Assembly (NCBI RefSeq): GCF_019059575.1
Contig: NW_024882745.1
Location: forward strand, 1 to 64,000
Source: Amphibalanus amphitrite
Lineage: Eukaryota > Arthropoda > Thecostraca > Balanomorpha > Balanidae
Length of the DNA: 64,000 nt
Direction: 5' to 3'
Shown here: positions 44,330-56,799 of the stretch, one piece after another
How positions within the stretch are numbered: the first letter of the stretch is position 1
How the letters are laid out: the number at the start of each line of letters is the position of its first letter
Position numbers and translations under genes: made by a program
The notes under the pieces: generated by a model
What the model was told of the DNA's origin: nothing
Database searches by the model: none
The model's input: only the letters and a program-made list of their open reading frames with translations

Positions 44330-46300
44330 GGACGAATTTAAAGAAGATTACTTGTTTGTTCTAAGAACAGTTCTTTGCAATCCTTATCTTATATTTACCT
44401 TCAATGCAAGCATGCTCAATAGCTTACTTATAATTTCAAAGTGTAATAATTATAGAATGACACCAAGTTTAGGGAAACACAGCCCTGTAGCTGCTGTTAT
44501 CTTTAAATATTGTTTCTCTACTTTCAAGATTTCCAAGCATCCCACCGCAACTTGTTACATCGACAAGCCAATGTTTGTTTACTACTCACATTCACTCTTC
44601 CACCTCAATAGACTTGATGAAAGGCATAATGTGCTTCGTTTATCGTCGATTTCAGGAGTTCGCTGGAAGTTTACCACCTATACTAGAAACCATAAGCAAG
44701 GCAAGGGAGCGTAAATAGGCTGTCTCAGCTGACTCAACTGGTAAAGAGATAGTTGTTGCTTGATTAAAGGGATACATGTACTTTTTATGAGGGATCTAAA
44801 CATTAGCTTAGTTACTAATTATGTATTTGTGAACTACCAATAATGTACAATTATTATTGCTAAGTACTTTTTTTTGCTCCGCCAGCCTAAAGCCAGTCTG
44901 GAGCCGGGGGTCATTACATCTGGCAATTTTGGCCAGGAACAAAGTTTTACGTTAAGCCGGTTTATGTGAACCCGGAAGCAATAGCAACGTGGGAGCCTAT
45001 CCTTAGTGTGTGTGAGCAACTCTAATGGGGGAACTTACTTTTGCCGAAGTGCCGAAAAAGCCGGAACAAAACACAGATGAAGAAACGGTAACATTTATTT
45101 ACATCACATATTCATACACTTGTGTAAGGTGTCAGTGTACTGGTGTGGGGTGTATTGGTCAGGGAAAAAGTCCTAAATAACAAAAAACCTGACGCCTATT
45201 GCAAAGGGAAAACCCCGCGCTGAAGCCAAAGAGCGCGGGGAAAAAAACCCCTACAGTTGTTTAATCTAATGTGTAGGAGGTAAAAGGGAAGGGATAATGA
45301 CGGCCCCGTGCTGGGGAGGGGCGCCCGGCGACCGGAGGCGTAAACACCTTGGCTGCCAGTCGGCGTTGGCTCTCAACGACTCCGCCTTAGCCGGTCGGAG
45401 AGCGCAATAGGGGGCCGCCAGTTACACATGCCAGTTACACAGTGCAAGAAACATCAATGGCTAGAGCGCGAGCACACGATGCAATCAAAAGGAAAATGTA
45501 AATAAACGACCGGGATTTAGGTTGTACGAGTAAGGAACTGGGCGCCGCGTTACTATCGTCCCCACGGCGCCCACTCATGCCCGTGCTCGGGGTTCCTTTT
45601 GTCTCAGTGAGGTGGTTTCTATATGCTGTTAATAAGACGTGCCTCCTGGAGAAAGATAAAAAGCAAATCATGAAGCTCTGGATGATGGTCGCCAAGGATA
45701 GTTGGCAAATCCAGACTGAGGCCATGTGTGGTAATGTGTCTTATAATGTGTCTTCTGCTAAGTACCATTAGTGTTATTGAATTGCGCATTTACATATGCT
45801 CATAAAAGCATCTGCAATATACGCACATTCACAGGTGCAAGACGTCAGGAAGTTGTTGGCTCTAGCATTTGAAATTAAGAACGGCGAGTGTTTTTGCCGA
45901 CGCAAACAAATGGTTCCATGTCAGCGCATTTGAAAACGAAAGCAAAGGCCCACTCATTGATTACGCTATGAATGTATGCGCGTTTGAAGTGAAAACACTC
46001 CGGACCTAGGAGTTCTGATGAATTCGGCATAACGATGGGCTAATAAAAATGTCTTGCTCAAGGGCCTCCCTTAGCGCAAGCGGACCACTTTTTAGACCGC
46101 TAATTGCTCTCGTGGACAGTTCAACAGCCCCACATAATTGGCGAGTTTTTATTACCACTTTGGTGTTTGTAAGGCGAATTGTGAAGCACAGAAGACCTTT
46201 CAGAGTCGTGCAAAACATCAAAACTCAGGCCCGTTTATAATTGAGACGAATATTATGACTGCGGCAGTGCCGTCCATTCTGACATTGATGTGATTTTCGG
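44330..46300. other. no gene recognised
   Basis: Unique AT-rich sequence with a GC patch at 45295-45420. Short frames only. Confidence 0.4.
45213..45240. repeat. perfect 9-bp hairpin CCCCGCGCT/AGCGCGGGG
   Basis: CCCCGCGCT, a ten-base loop, then AGCGCGGGG and an A run, within AT-rich DNA. It would fold stably in DNA or RNA. No gene adjoins it. Confidence 0.7.
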
Positions 46301-46319
46301 GAAAGGGGTAAGCGTAAGC

Positions 46320-48340
46320 CATCTAATGGGTGGACCAAATGACTAGTCTTCTTTCATCTCCATTGAGCTGTTCAACAAGGGATGTCATCGCGGTTTTTGA
46401 TTTTTTTTTTCACCGATTGCTGCGTTTCGGCAGCCCGAGCGCTCCTGCCGCCGCGGACAGCCAGTTTCACTGGAATGGTAGGCTGTACCGCAACACTCCG
46501 CTGTACTGCGGGACACCGGACAAGGCTGGAGGCTTGCTGACGAGGTCTGCTGTAAACTTCATGGCAGTTGTCGGCCGCCGACGAGCTCAGCATGACAGCA
46601 GACACTTGCCAGCTGACAGCTGACAGATGACACCAGTCACTGTCACCAGCAAACAGTCCGTATTCGGCTGATGACTCATTGTCGCCACTGGATACAGTGT
46701 CGATGCTGGCCGAATGTTGGTGTTGGTCTTCAGACTGAATAAAAACGGTCTTCAGTTCTTTGACACGGATCGCTTCTATTCAGAACATCTCATGAAAATG
46801 TAGCCTTGTTCAACATTTAAAGACAGATCGAAGAACAGTTCGAGCTGCTTTTGAGTTCACCATGTCGTGTGTTCACAATGGCTGAGCTGCTCGACTCACC
46901 AAGCATCTACTGCATGAGCTAGCAGATCTCCTCATATGGAATAGCTGTGCTTTAACGTGGAAATTTCTGAAAACTTTTGGCGCCGTGATCGATCTGAGCT
47001 GAATATACTTCTCCTTGTTTTGAATCTCATAAATTAGCGGCTGACAATGTCTGCGGGCGCTGCTTTAAGTGGTCTATTCTCGTGCCGTATACACGCTGCC
47101 GGCTCGGCACCAGCTGACGACTTCTCATTACTCCCGACTTGATCCGCCCGGGAAGACTTGTAATTAGATAAATTGGGCCGCGGATCCTGGCAAAGTTGGG
47201 TCAAAAATGACTGCTGCAGCGTCGGACTGGAGCGGCGCCCGGTTCATATATTCATAGCGGCAGAAAATGACTGCCGACGCCCGACGGTGATCTAATTAGT
47301 ACCTGAACAACGCCAGTTGAGGCAGTAAATATATTCAGCGCGTGATGCAGAATATGTTGGGACAACGTCACAACGCATCACAAAAATAAGAAGTCCATAG
47401 AATACATAAACAACTTTTTTCATTTCTGTGGTGCAAAGCCCAATGGAGTTACTGAAATATCTCTTCTTATGTCTGCAAATAATCTATTCACGCTAGCAAC
47501 TCCATATAAAATGCAAATTATAACAGCGTACACCATCACACACATCACAAATCACGGACCCCACACTCACCCAAGACACCGGTAGAGTGCATTGATAGGG
47601 CCTCAGCTCAGCTCTGGCTCTCAGCTCTGGCCGGCGTTTTACAGCAGGCGTCTCGGGTGCTGTTTCAGCCGCGATCTGCGTTGTCTCGGCCGTATTTTTT
47701 CGCCCCCGTCTGGCACTGCCGCCCTCGCCCGTCCCCCGCCATCTGCACAGCTGTTGTGACGGCCATTGAGACGCGAGAAATTAAAATGCGCCGTTAATTG
47801 AGAAGCGGATTATAAAAACGACGCCTCTAATCTGTGCGCGACACTGCCGAGACGCTAAGTCATCGTAAAAAAGCGGCACCGGTACAGAGAAAAACGCCGG
47901 TAGAGTGTGGAGGAAAAAAACAGCCCTGGAAACTGTAACAACCTGCAGGGTGGATGCATGCATGATACCGTTATCTAAAGGGTGTTGTTCAGTTCATGAG
48001 TTGCCTATTTGTCGTGGTAAGCAAAATAATAGAAGGTTTCCATAATTGGAAACTGCCCTTGGTGACAAATTGACAATACTTTGCTGGAACCATATCTCAA
48101 ACGTAATTTCATGTGTCAAAATAAATGTACATGGATGAGAGAGAAACATTTATCTAAACAGTTTGTGTTGTGTCCAAGTAAATGTATTCATACTGCCTAT
48201 ATAATAATCAATGCTGCGAGCCTTACCATGAACTTTTCATAACACAAAATTTGAGACAGATTAACTCTCAGATACTTGATTAGCCATACTCTTCTATTCC
48301 TTTTATATTTCAAACATAAAACATTTTCATTTTGTTTTCG
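46320..48340. other. no gene supported; possible CpG promoter at 47560-47900
   Basis: Around 47600 the minus strand reads CAATGCACTCTACCGGTGTCTTGG|GTGAGTG, an ATG plus seven codons ending in a donor, with a CpG-rich stretch upstream (47630-47900). It may be a first exon, but with no second exon seen this stays speculative. The remainder is unique sequence. Confidence 0.25.
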
Positions 48341-48357
48341 TTTTTGCTCGTTGCTGT

Positions 48358-48480
48358 CTCCGTTCCATACCGTCCCGTCTCCGTTCCATCCCGTCCCGTC
48401 TTCGTCCCGTCTCGGTCCCAACCCCGTCCTGTCTCCTTACCTCCGTCCCGCCCCACCGTTTCCCCGTCCCGCGCCGGCCG
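48358..48480. repeat. ~10-bp CGTCCCGTCT minisatellite
   Basis: About twelve degenerate CCGTCCCGTCTC units. The Pro/Ser/Arg frames over it are artefacts. Confidence 0.8.
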
Positions 48481-48887
48481 GTGGTCACTCTCCCGAGTTT
48501 GTTTGCGAATTCGTTAGCCCCGTGCGATGAGAGTGGGCGCCGAACAGTGGTGGTCAAGTGATTAGAGCGGAGAGCTCGAGAGGGGGAGCGCCCGAACGTG
48601 ACATTTGCTCGCGCCGGGCGTCCACTAGTAACACGGACGGTCGAAGACAAATGCAGAGAGAAATCGAATGGACGTCTAGAAACGGCACGAGCCATCAGTG
48701 AGCGATTCAGTACCGATTGCATTTGTAATGATAAATCGTTGGTTTTATGTCATGTTTGGGCTTGATAGAGCTGTACGGTGTTATATAGTGCTATATGCCC
48801 ATAATCGTTTGAATAATTGCTCATATAAATTGTAAAAAAGCAGAGCTAAGTATAAGGCTGGGTTGATGCTTTACCTGTATACATTTG

Positions 48888-49161
48888 CCGTTTTCACGAC
48901 GGGCTATCCGGCGAATGCATCTGATTTGACCAAATCTGCACCTAATTTCTTTTACAGCAAATATCTTCATTTTATGAATTTATTTCAGTGTTTTAATCGA
49001 TTATGCTCTCTGATAATATGACAAAGCAGGCATATAAGCAATTAGTGCAACCCTAGCTGATAGCTATTAAGAGACACACTGAACCTGATTTGACCAAATC
49101 TGTACCTAATCTGCACCAGATGTGCACCAAATGTGTACCAGATGGCCGTCGTGAAAACAGC
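48888..49161. mobile_element. MITE with TTTTCACGACGG TIR, copy 2
   Basis: GCCGTTTTCACGACGGGC at the left and GCCGTCGTGAAAACAGC at the right. The interior resembles 61073-61402 (GCACCTAATTT, CAATTAGTGCAAC, AGCTGATAGCTA). It shares the terminal sequence with the large element 30371-38739, so the three are probably mobilised by one source. Confidence 0.8.
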
Positions 49162-49167
49162 TATTAC

Positions 49168-49960
49168 TAGGGTTGATTATTAAGTAATGGAAGTGCCTTA
49201 AGCAATTAAACGGGTTTGCACGTGCACACATTATTTAGGTGTCATTTCATGCGCCGATCTTTTTTCTATCCAATGGTGAAGACCACATGTCCCTAGCTAC
49301 TTTTTGCTATAAGCTATCGTCGTTTTCCCAAGAGACCACCCGAACCTGTGGCGCACCACCTGGCAATGGCCAAAGCCGCGCGCCAGTGCCGAGTGCAAGG
49401 TCATTAGAGCTCAGTTTGTCGTAGGGAAAAGGCCTACCAAGATCAGAAAATTTCTTTTCTTAGTGTATGGAGCGACGCAGCCTCCCCACAGACGGTGGTT
49501 TCATCGGTTTGAGAAAGAAAGCGCCGATCAGTCTTCTGGCGGCGTTCCAGGAGTGGGTCAAGACGGGGCTGGAATGGTGTGTGATGCTTGAAGGCGATTT
49601 TGTGGAGTAATGTATGCTGTCATTTATCGTGCCAATGTGTATTGTTTTGATGAAAACATAGAAATTGTCCATTGTGTAGCCATAACAATAAGCCAATAAG
49701 CTCTGATGACCTCGCGGCTCGCGCTGGCGCTTGGCGCGCGATTTTGGCCATTGCCGGACTCCTTTTTCATGGTGCGCCGCAGGTTCGGGTGGTCTCTTAG
49801 GAAAACGACGATAGCTTGGAGCAAAAAGTAGCTAAGGACATGTGGTCTTCACCATTGGATAGAAAAAACATCGGCGCATGAAATGACACCAAAAAAACAT
49901 GTGCACGTGCAAAAACGTTTAATTGCTTAAGGCACTTCCATTACTTAATAGTCAACCCTA
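49168..49960. mobile_element. mariner-like element, non-autonomous, ~250-bp TIRs
   Basis: TAGGGTTGATTATTAAGTAA at the left and TTACTTAATAGTCAACCCTA at the right. Inverse similarity continues about 250 bases (49168-49430 against 49700-49960). TA sits at the edges. The terminal sequence is of mariner type. Only a transposase C-terminal remnant remains in the centre. It lies six bases from the MITE 48888-49161. Confidence 0.85.
49500..49610 (+). pseudogene. mariner transposase C-terminal fragment
   Basis: Plus strand frame ending Met-Leu-Glu-Gly-Asp-Phe-Val-Glu-stop at 49610, preceded by Phe-Gln-Glu-Trp-Val-Lys. This is the usual end of mariner transposases (a Gly-Asp-Tyr-Phe-Glu-like tail). 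About 35 codons are recognisable; the catalytic domain is gone. Confidence 0.65.
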
Positions 49961-50734
49961 GTCGACGAAATGAGGGTCAATAATATTGCATTTATTGCAT
50001 ATACATTTGTTGTAGTTTTGATATGAGTGTACTGTACTGCATGAGCCAGGACATATTCGAAAAAAAAAACAAATAAGTAAAAAGACATTCTAAGGGACCA
50101 GTTCCATCAGCTATGTAGGCAGAGACACCCGCTGATTGTGTCTCTTCCTGGTGCCGGCTGGTCCCAGGATCTCCCAGTGAGACCGTGTCGGTGGTTAGTT
50201 CCAGTCACGTGCCGCAACAGCTATAAATCGACCATCAGCGCCCTAAAGACAATGTAATTTGACAGATGTGAGCAGCAGACCTAGGGCAATATCGCGTCTC
50301 TTGTGCAGGCCACCGCGCTGGGTACTGCTAACGAAACGCGCCACTTCCCAGTGGCAACAGAAACAACAGAAATATATCGGAAACAGACAATGGAGGACAT
50401 TTTTTTTTTACTAAGAATGAGATGTGGCAAGAAACAGCAGTACATTCGTATGTGCTAATGGGCTGTAAAATGTAAATTCGAAATTCTATGAGAATTTGGT
50501 AAGAGGGAAATAATAATCAGGCTGAATGAAGGCCTCAATCCTTGGTCGGAATCATTGCTGGGCATATGAGCAATGAGCATTGAGCAGCTGAGCATTTTAC
50601 AGGTATTTCCCTCCTACTAACATTCTCCTTCACCTTCTATTTCTACCCACCCTTTATCACTTTATCTTCGCTCACCCAAGCTCTTTTTCCTTCTGTCTCC
50701 CTCTGGCTCTCCTTCTCCCACCATCCTATCTCCC

Positions 50735-50850
50735 TCTCTCTCCCCCTCTCTCTCTCTCTCTTCCGCTCTCCCTATACCTCTCCCACCCTTCCTCCATCTC
50801 CTTCCTCTCTCCCTCCCCTCTCTCACTCCTCCCCTTTTCTCTATCCGCTT

Positions 50851-50906
<56 letters not shown>

Positions 50907-50932
50907 TCCCTCTCTCTCTCTCTCTCCCCTCC
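50735..50932. repeat. (CT)n microsatellite and CT-rich tail
   Basis: Imperfect CT/CCT tracts from ~50600, with the purest run at 50850-50930. Confidence 0.95.
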
Positions 50933-50999
50933 TCTCCGCACTGGTCACATCCCGTCGTCCATCTCTGTTTACCCGGCTCCGATATCGATGATTGAGGAG

Positions 51000-52060
51000 C
51001 GCGCCGATATCCCTTACAAACGTCGGCGCCGATGAAGAATTGGTAATTGGCCGGCGGCTAGACGCAACGCCCAACTGACCATGTAATATTTATGTTCGTG
51101 GACAGATTGTGTCACCGACTCCCCTTGGGGAGAGAAGCGGAAGGCGGGGAGGGAGGGCCGAGGACGAAACGCCGACGGGCGTCGCGGATCAGCACACAAC
51201 GCATCGGCGGATTGGCAACACTTGTGGACGGCCTCGTCTGCCCCTGCGGCAGGCGGAGTTTGTCTCCCCGGGGAGGGACGTGGGGTGTGGTGGACAGCGT
51301 CGCCGCGGCTTTTTTAGATGATGCAAGGTAATTGGAATTTCGGTAATGAGTGAATTGGTGGCATCGTTATCAGTGTTTCAGTGACCTGGTACCGGTCCAG
51401 TAAGAAGCTTTTATTTTTTTTTTGCTCGTCAAAGGACCTTATCAACAATTGTCGAATGCTCATTCAGAAAGGCAATTTTATGTTTTTTATTTCTTCGCAA
51501 AAAATTGTCCTTTGCTATACAATGCATGTCTCCTTCCCAGTGCAGTCATTCAGTACACACATCTTGGAAGAACCAGTTCCAGTAAATCACTGCACGGCTC
51601 AGAGGCGTTCGATGCCACCCTCCGGCACCCTCCCCCCACCAATACACCTCCACCTTGCTTAATTTTACGAGTCGGCGCGCGGTCCCGGACGAGTCAAGGT
51701 AAATAAAAACGTCCTAATCCACTTTTAATTATGGCCAGACGCGCTTCCTTTTAATTTTTTTTTCGGTTCTTTAATTAAAAACGCGCCTGGTACTGTGTGA
51801 GTTATGTTTGCGGATGACAGGGGAGGAAGCCTGGTGGAGCGGGCGCGGAGATGGCACCGCCACAGCGACACCGGGCCATTGTTACGGCCTGGTGACGAGC
51901 GACGGAGGCTTATAGGACGCTGTTTCATGCAGATTGTAGGCTGGTAAACGAAATTCGATCAGTATATGTTTCAGTTCTTGTTACTCTTAATTGTTACATG
52001 CAATGAACAGCTTATACACTACACACTCATGCAGTTGTTCAAGAAGTTAAACTAACTACG
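51000..52060. other. CpG-rich patch then AT-rich DNA, no gene supported
   Basis: 51110-51300 is CpG-rich, and a plus frame reaches GATGCAAG|GTAATT at 51328, a possible donor without a partner. 51330-52060 shows nothing recognisable. Confidence 0.3.
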
Positions 52061-52070
52061 TTGCAATCCT

Positions 52071-52109
52071 TTAAACCTCGCCCGCTCATTGGGGAGGGGC
52101 GAGGGTTAA
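52071..52109. mobile_element. 39-bp remnant of the TTAACCCTCGCC family
   Basis: TTAAACCTCGCCCGCTC directly abuts GGGGCGAGGGTTAA: two termini with almost no interior, flanked by TTAA and sharing its right TTAA with the next element. Confidence 0.65.
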
Positions 52110-53005
52110 CCCTCGCCGGCACAGGCCATTTTGCGTCCTTCGACGGCACAAGGGGGGGGGGGGTTGGTACGACCCCCCTCGCGTTTGGCCCCTGATCGAG
52201 CTAGAGCTTCGCGGAAAAAACGAGCGTGTTGCCCGTCACGAGACAAAGCCGATGATACCCAATTTTAAGGTCCCAGGTCATCGGGTGACCTTCCAGGTCA
52301 GGTCAATGACCCGAAAACCGGGAAAATCGGGACTTGTTAGAAAGTCGTAAAGTGTGGCTGCTATGTGGTTTTCCGGGGTGCTGATCACGAATATCGTGTT
52401 AGTTTTGATCAGAGATGATGTTTTTAAGCATTTAGACCAGGTCGGGTCAGGTCAGGTCAGGTCAACCGGTAGGGGTTGTGACGGGTATTCGTAATACATG
52501 TCAACCGCCTCTGACAGCTTCGTAACATGTTACGAAGGCACCAAACTACTTCGTAAATGTTCAAATGGCTGGTGAATTCGAATTCAGCTCCAAAAAGTAG
52601 CCTAGAAACATGTAAAACTCGAAAAAGTGAACCGAGGTCACCCGAGGTCACCAAAGGTCAATGACCTGACCTGACCTTCAGGTGACCTTGACACCCACCC
52701 TAATGTATGGGAGCAACATCAAATCACATGTTTGAACGTTTGAAACCACGAAAAGCTTGCAAACGCGCGGATAATGCGAGCCGACATACGCCGAATCGCG
52801 ATTTCGGCCAAACATGGTCACGGAAAAGAGGTCACAGGTCAAAGGTCATTGGGGTCACGGTCATGAAATTTTCAGGGAACACGTAAAATTGATCAATGCG
52901 AGGGTACTGAAAGTTTCGTCGCGATCGGCCGCTTTTTACGTGAATTATTCGCGAAAAACCTTAGGGGGGTTGCATCAACCCCCCCCCTGTGCCGGCGAGG
53001 GTTAA
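52106..53005. mobile_element. TTAACCCTCGCC-family element 2 (900 bp)
   Basis: TTAACCCTCGCCGGCACAGG and CCTGTGCCGGCGAGGGTTAA ends. Subterminal G6/C6 hairpins surround TTGGTACGA at the left and TTGCATCAA at the right. The interior is rich in AGGTCA/TGACCT (52270-52310, 52440-52465, 52630-52690, 52830-52860). CCCCCCTAAGGTTTTTC just inside the right end (inverted) matches element 5's left end. Confidence 0.85.
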
Positions 53006-53905
53006 AGGGGGTGGCAACCACCATTGGGTGGTTGCCACCCCCCAGGTAGTCTTTCTGCTCTGCACTCAACATTTTTAGAGCTAGAAGGCTGATTTTTCGT
53101 ATAGCTGCTCCTCTATCCTTTTTTGATGTCCACTAAAAATTTCAAGTTTCTGTGGTTTTTGGTTTCGGAGATATGACCTTGTTTTTTCAGGTCATGTCAT
53201 GACCCAAATGACCAATTCTCAACATCTTGCGTTGCCTATGGGCCTTGTGAGCTTTGGACACCTTGATTTCGGCCTTTTTTTTACCAGTCTTACCTCCCAG
53301 CTATCATGGAACATGCTGTTCGACGATGTACAGATGTCAAGGTCAAGGTCAAGGTCAACCTAGGTCATCTAAGATAATTGCGTTTTAGGCAAGCGGAATT
53401 TCCTTTTTGTGAAGTTTTTTGGCTGCATTTTTGGTAAAAGCTTCTCAGATCATGATTTCATGTAATATGGACACATAAACAATCGGTTCACACATCAGTA
53501 TACACACAGACACACACAGACATACGAACACATATAATTGACCTTGACCTAACTTGACCTGAAATGACCTCAGCAGCAAAAAACTGGTCGGGTAGTGTGA
53601 CAAAGAGGTTCTAGCTGGCTTGGCACCAGAAAACGGCATCGTCATTGGTATATGCTAAGCAGCGCACTTGATATCCAACGGTGACCCAAAACAGCAACAT
53701 TTTTTAGTTTGACCTGACCTGGAAGGTCAATGACTGACCTGAGAAGGTATAACTGGGTATCATTGGATTCTTCTCTTCCCAAAGAATCTTTTTGGTCTTT
53801 ACCGCTAAGCTTTATCTCCAACAGGAACGAAATGGCGCGGGGGGGGTACCCCCCCCCCCATGTGCGTTCTAGGATGGGAAAATGGCATGTGCGGGCGAGG
53901 GTTAA
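53002..53905. mobile_element. TTAACCCTCGCC-family element 3, left end rearranged
   Basis: Close relative of 15113-16033 from GGTAGTCTTTCTGCTCTGC onward; the right end CATGTGCGGGCGAGGGTTAA is intact. The left terminus is replaced by a GGGGGTGGCAACCACC hairpin, directly after the TTAA shared with element 2. It contains three consecutive TCAAGGTCA-type sites near 53338-53358. Confidence 0.8.
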
Positions 53906-53959
53906 ATAGTAAAACAAATGATGACTTTGACCATGACCATAGCTCGAATGATTCAGCAA

Positions 53960-54690
53960 TACTTATTCGATCAAACATTGAATTATTTGCAAATTTAAAT
54001 ATAACTATGTGTATAATTAATCGTATTATGCCACTCTCAGACGCCATCCAAGATCTATCATTGATGCTAAATCCGATCTACTCCCTTGGGCTATTCGCCA
54101 ATTAAATACACTACACAGTACACTGAGCAAACCCCACCAGCATTGACCCTCGTTCCTCTCTCCAGAGACCTCTGACAGGCTCAAATAAGCATTCCACCAC
54201 CATCGAGACAGACAGAGAAGCAATCACTCGCGCACACCCACACACCTGAGTTCGCCGTCCGTCGCCTGCTGCAATCAGCCCGATCAGCTCGCCGTCTGGG
54301 CCGTCCCAAATCACCAATGCTCGCGCCACGCGCGGTGACGCTGCGCCGCTGAAATGGCTCGTCCACCCCACTGTCCACACCGTCCACCCCGCTGTCCACA
54401 CCGGTCGCCTCCGTGATCACCTTTGTCCTCTTCAAATGAAATTACCGCAAATTGAATCGGGCTAACTTGTCCGGCGGCTGGCGCCCACGACAGACGGTAA
54501 ATTTCCGCCGACTGTCCGCGGCCGCGCCTCCCGCGGGGCTCGCGCCAATTTGGCGGGCATTTTTAGCGGGAAAAGGTCTTGAGTGCATGCATGTTTGATA
54601 GCCCGCCCTCCCGTGGGGATTGGTTCTGATGTTTTATTCGCGGCTCGCGTCGCTCCGACTCGGCGTATCGAGATGATTGAGTGCTCTGGA
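53960..54690. other. no gene supported
   Basis: 54120-54440 has CCACC/CTGTCCACACCG short repeats. TTTGGCGGGCATTTTTAGCGGG near 54550 resembles E2F-type sites, but no exon is evident. Confidence 0.35.
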
Positions 54691-55065
54691 CGGAGGGATA
54701 CTGGTGAGGGCAGTCGGAGGGGACTCACACCTGCTGAGGGAAGTTGGAGACGATGACTGACCCTATGAGGGAGCTCGGGACGATGACTGACCCTCTGAGG
54801 GAACTCGGGGGCTCTGAGTGACCTGCTGAGGGCGCGGGAGGGCGCTAACTGAATCGCTGAGGGAGGCCATTAGTCTCCGGCTTTGGTCGACCTACTAAGA
54901 GCAGTCTTGGAAGAGGCACTCTGGCTGACATGGTAAGGGCATTCACCAGTCAGGAGGTATCCGACTGACCTGCCCAGTGCTGCGAATAAGTCAGAGAGAG
55001 GACTCTGGTCTCTGACTGACCCCTGATGGAGCCCGGGAGAGTCTCTGAATGACCCTTTAGATGCC
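54690..55065. repeat. degenerate ~35-bp GAGGGA...CTGACTGACC repeats
   Basis: GATGACTGACCCT(CT)TGAGGGA(G/A)CTCGGG and related variants recur about ten times with drift. Confidence 0.65.
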
Positions 55066-55679
55066 CGGTAGCTGGTCGATTATATACATACTTACATAGA
55101 CGGGTAGAAATATGCACCATTTCACATTAGGGACAGGGCAGTATGGCTGATAGAGGCATGCTTCATAGTGGTATACTAACTGGTCTACTTCAGAGAGCAT
55201 AATACAAAATGTAGGATACAATACCTGCATACTTCGTCCATACACCGTGCGTCTCTATTCCATTCCATAACTTACTTTTTTCTCAACTCTAACTAGTTGC
55301 TTTACATTTCAAAATCTGGTAGTGTTCCATGTCTCCTCTAAGTCTCTTTAAATTCAATCATTCCTTTGCAGTCTCGGACTTTTTACTAGACTTCTTCAAT
55401 TTTGCACCTAACTTTGTTCGCCATAGGCTCATCGTTTCATATTGATCCATTCCCCTGGTTTATCTTGGTTTATCTCTCTACTGATTCATCTTTTCCCTGG
55501 TACATCTTTCCCCTGCTCTGTCTCTTCCCTACTCCATCTATCCCATTTCTTTCTTCGTCTCTCCATAGCTTCTCTCACGCTAACCCATTTTCACCCATGA
55601 CACCCGACTCTCCGCTTCCCGTCTCTCTGCAACCGCGTCTCTCTGCAACCTCGTTTACCCGCTAGCCTGTCTCCGCTAC

Positions 55680-56220
55680 CCCGTTTTCTGATGGTGCGTC
55701 TCTTCACTGCTGCGTGCCCGTCTCTGTGCTCTTTTGTCTCTTACAGCGGTCCATCTCCCCGCTACCCCGTCCCTTCACTAAACGTCTCTCCACTACCCCG
55801 TATCTTCATCATTCGCTTTTATGTGTCACCGCTACCGCGTTTCTTCTCTACTCTGCTACTCTATTTGTTGTGCCGCTGTAAGTTCCATCACACCAGTCTC
55901 CCCACTATCCCTCTCCGCTACCCGTCTCTCCGCTACCTCGTCTCCCGCTACCCCGTCTCTCCGCTACCACGTCTCTCCTCATCCCCATCTCTCCGCTACC
56001 CTGTCTCTCTGCTACCACGTCTTTCCGCTACCACGTCTCTCCAATACCCTGTCTCCTCGCTACCCCGCCTCTTCGCTACCCCGTCCCTTTGCTACTCGTC
56101 TCTCTGCTACCCGTCTCCCCGCTACCCCGTCTCTCTGCTACCCGTCTCGCTACCCTGTCTCTCCAGTCTCCACTACCCCCGTCTCTCCTCTGGCCCGTCT
56201 CCTCGCTGCTGCGTGGTCGT
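55680..56220. repeat. ~15-bp CTCTCCGCTACCCCGT minisatellite
   Basis: About 30 units of CGCTACCCCGTCTCTC and variants. 55861-55888 (TTTGTTGTGCCGCTG...AAGTTCCA) is repeated at 56248-56275, so part of the array lies between two copies of a unique segment. The long Pro/Leu/Ser frames are array artefacts. Confidence 0.85.
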
Positions 56221-56239
56221 CTCCCTGTCTCCGGCGGCG

Positions 56240-56790
56240 CACAGGCTCTGTTTGTTGTGCCGCTCCAAGTTCCAGCCGGCCAAACTTTGCCGGGATGATG
56301 GCAGCCTCCCGCAGAAACTTTTGCAACAGAAATGAGAAAGTTTGCGCTTGGCGCGATCGTACGCATTGCGCGTTCGTGCCGCGGCCGGGCTGCACTGCAG
56401 CATCTGCAAAATGTAAGAGACTGCGCTGGTGGCGGTGGTGGTTGCGGTGGCAGTGGCGTTGGTTTTGGCGGTTGTGGCTGCACTGGCGACCGTCGTAGCT
56501 GCTGTAGGGAACATTGTGAACCCGAGCCCGTTCCCGACCGTCAGAGGCGGCCTGACACAGCAGCGGTCTCGCAACTGATGGCTACGGCCAAAGTTTGCCC
56601 GTTGGCCACTGCTGTGGTAACGGGTGCGGGGCCGCGGCGCTGTTCGGGGTCGATGAGGCTGTACCGCCCCGGGCCAAAACTGCTGTCGGGGGCTCAGAGC
56701 ACGCTGCTGTGGCTACTTTGTCGGCTAGTCCGTGCCTGTATATCCTGTGTACTTATATGCAATACGTGTGCACGTTTTACGCAGTAGTTG
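56240..56790. other. GC-rich patch with GGN triplets
   Basis: Plus frames after a possible acceptor (GGCGGCGCACAG at 56243) run to CTGCAAAAT|GTAAGA at 56412; 56425-56490 is a GGTGGC-type triplet run. Coding is possible but unsupported. Confidence 0.25.
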
Positions 56791-56799
56791 TGTGTATTT

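Noticed and set aside
45213..45240. Rho-independent terminator
   Set aside because: The hairpin followed by an A run looks like one on the opposite strand, but the DNA is eukaryotic and no gene ends there.
55691..56498. Two long plus frames over 55691-56498
   Set aside because: Mostly minisatellite translation; only the part after 56243 might be exonic and it lacks support.
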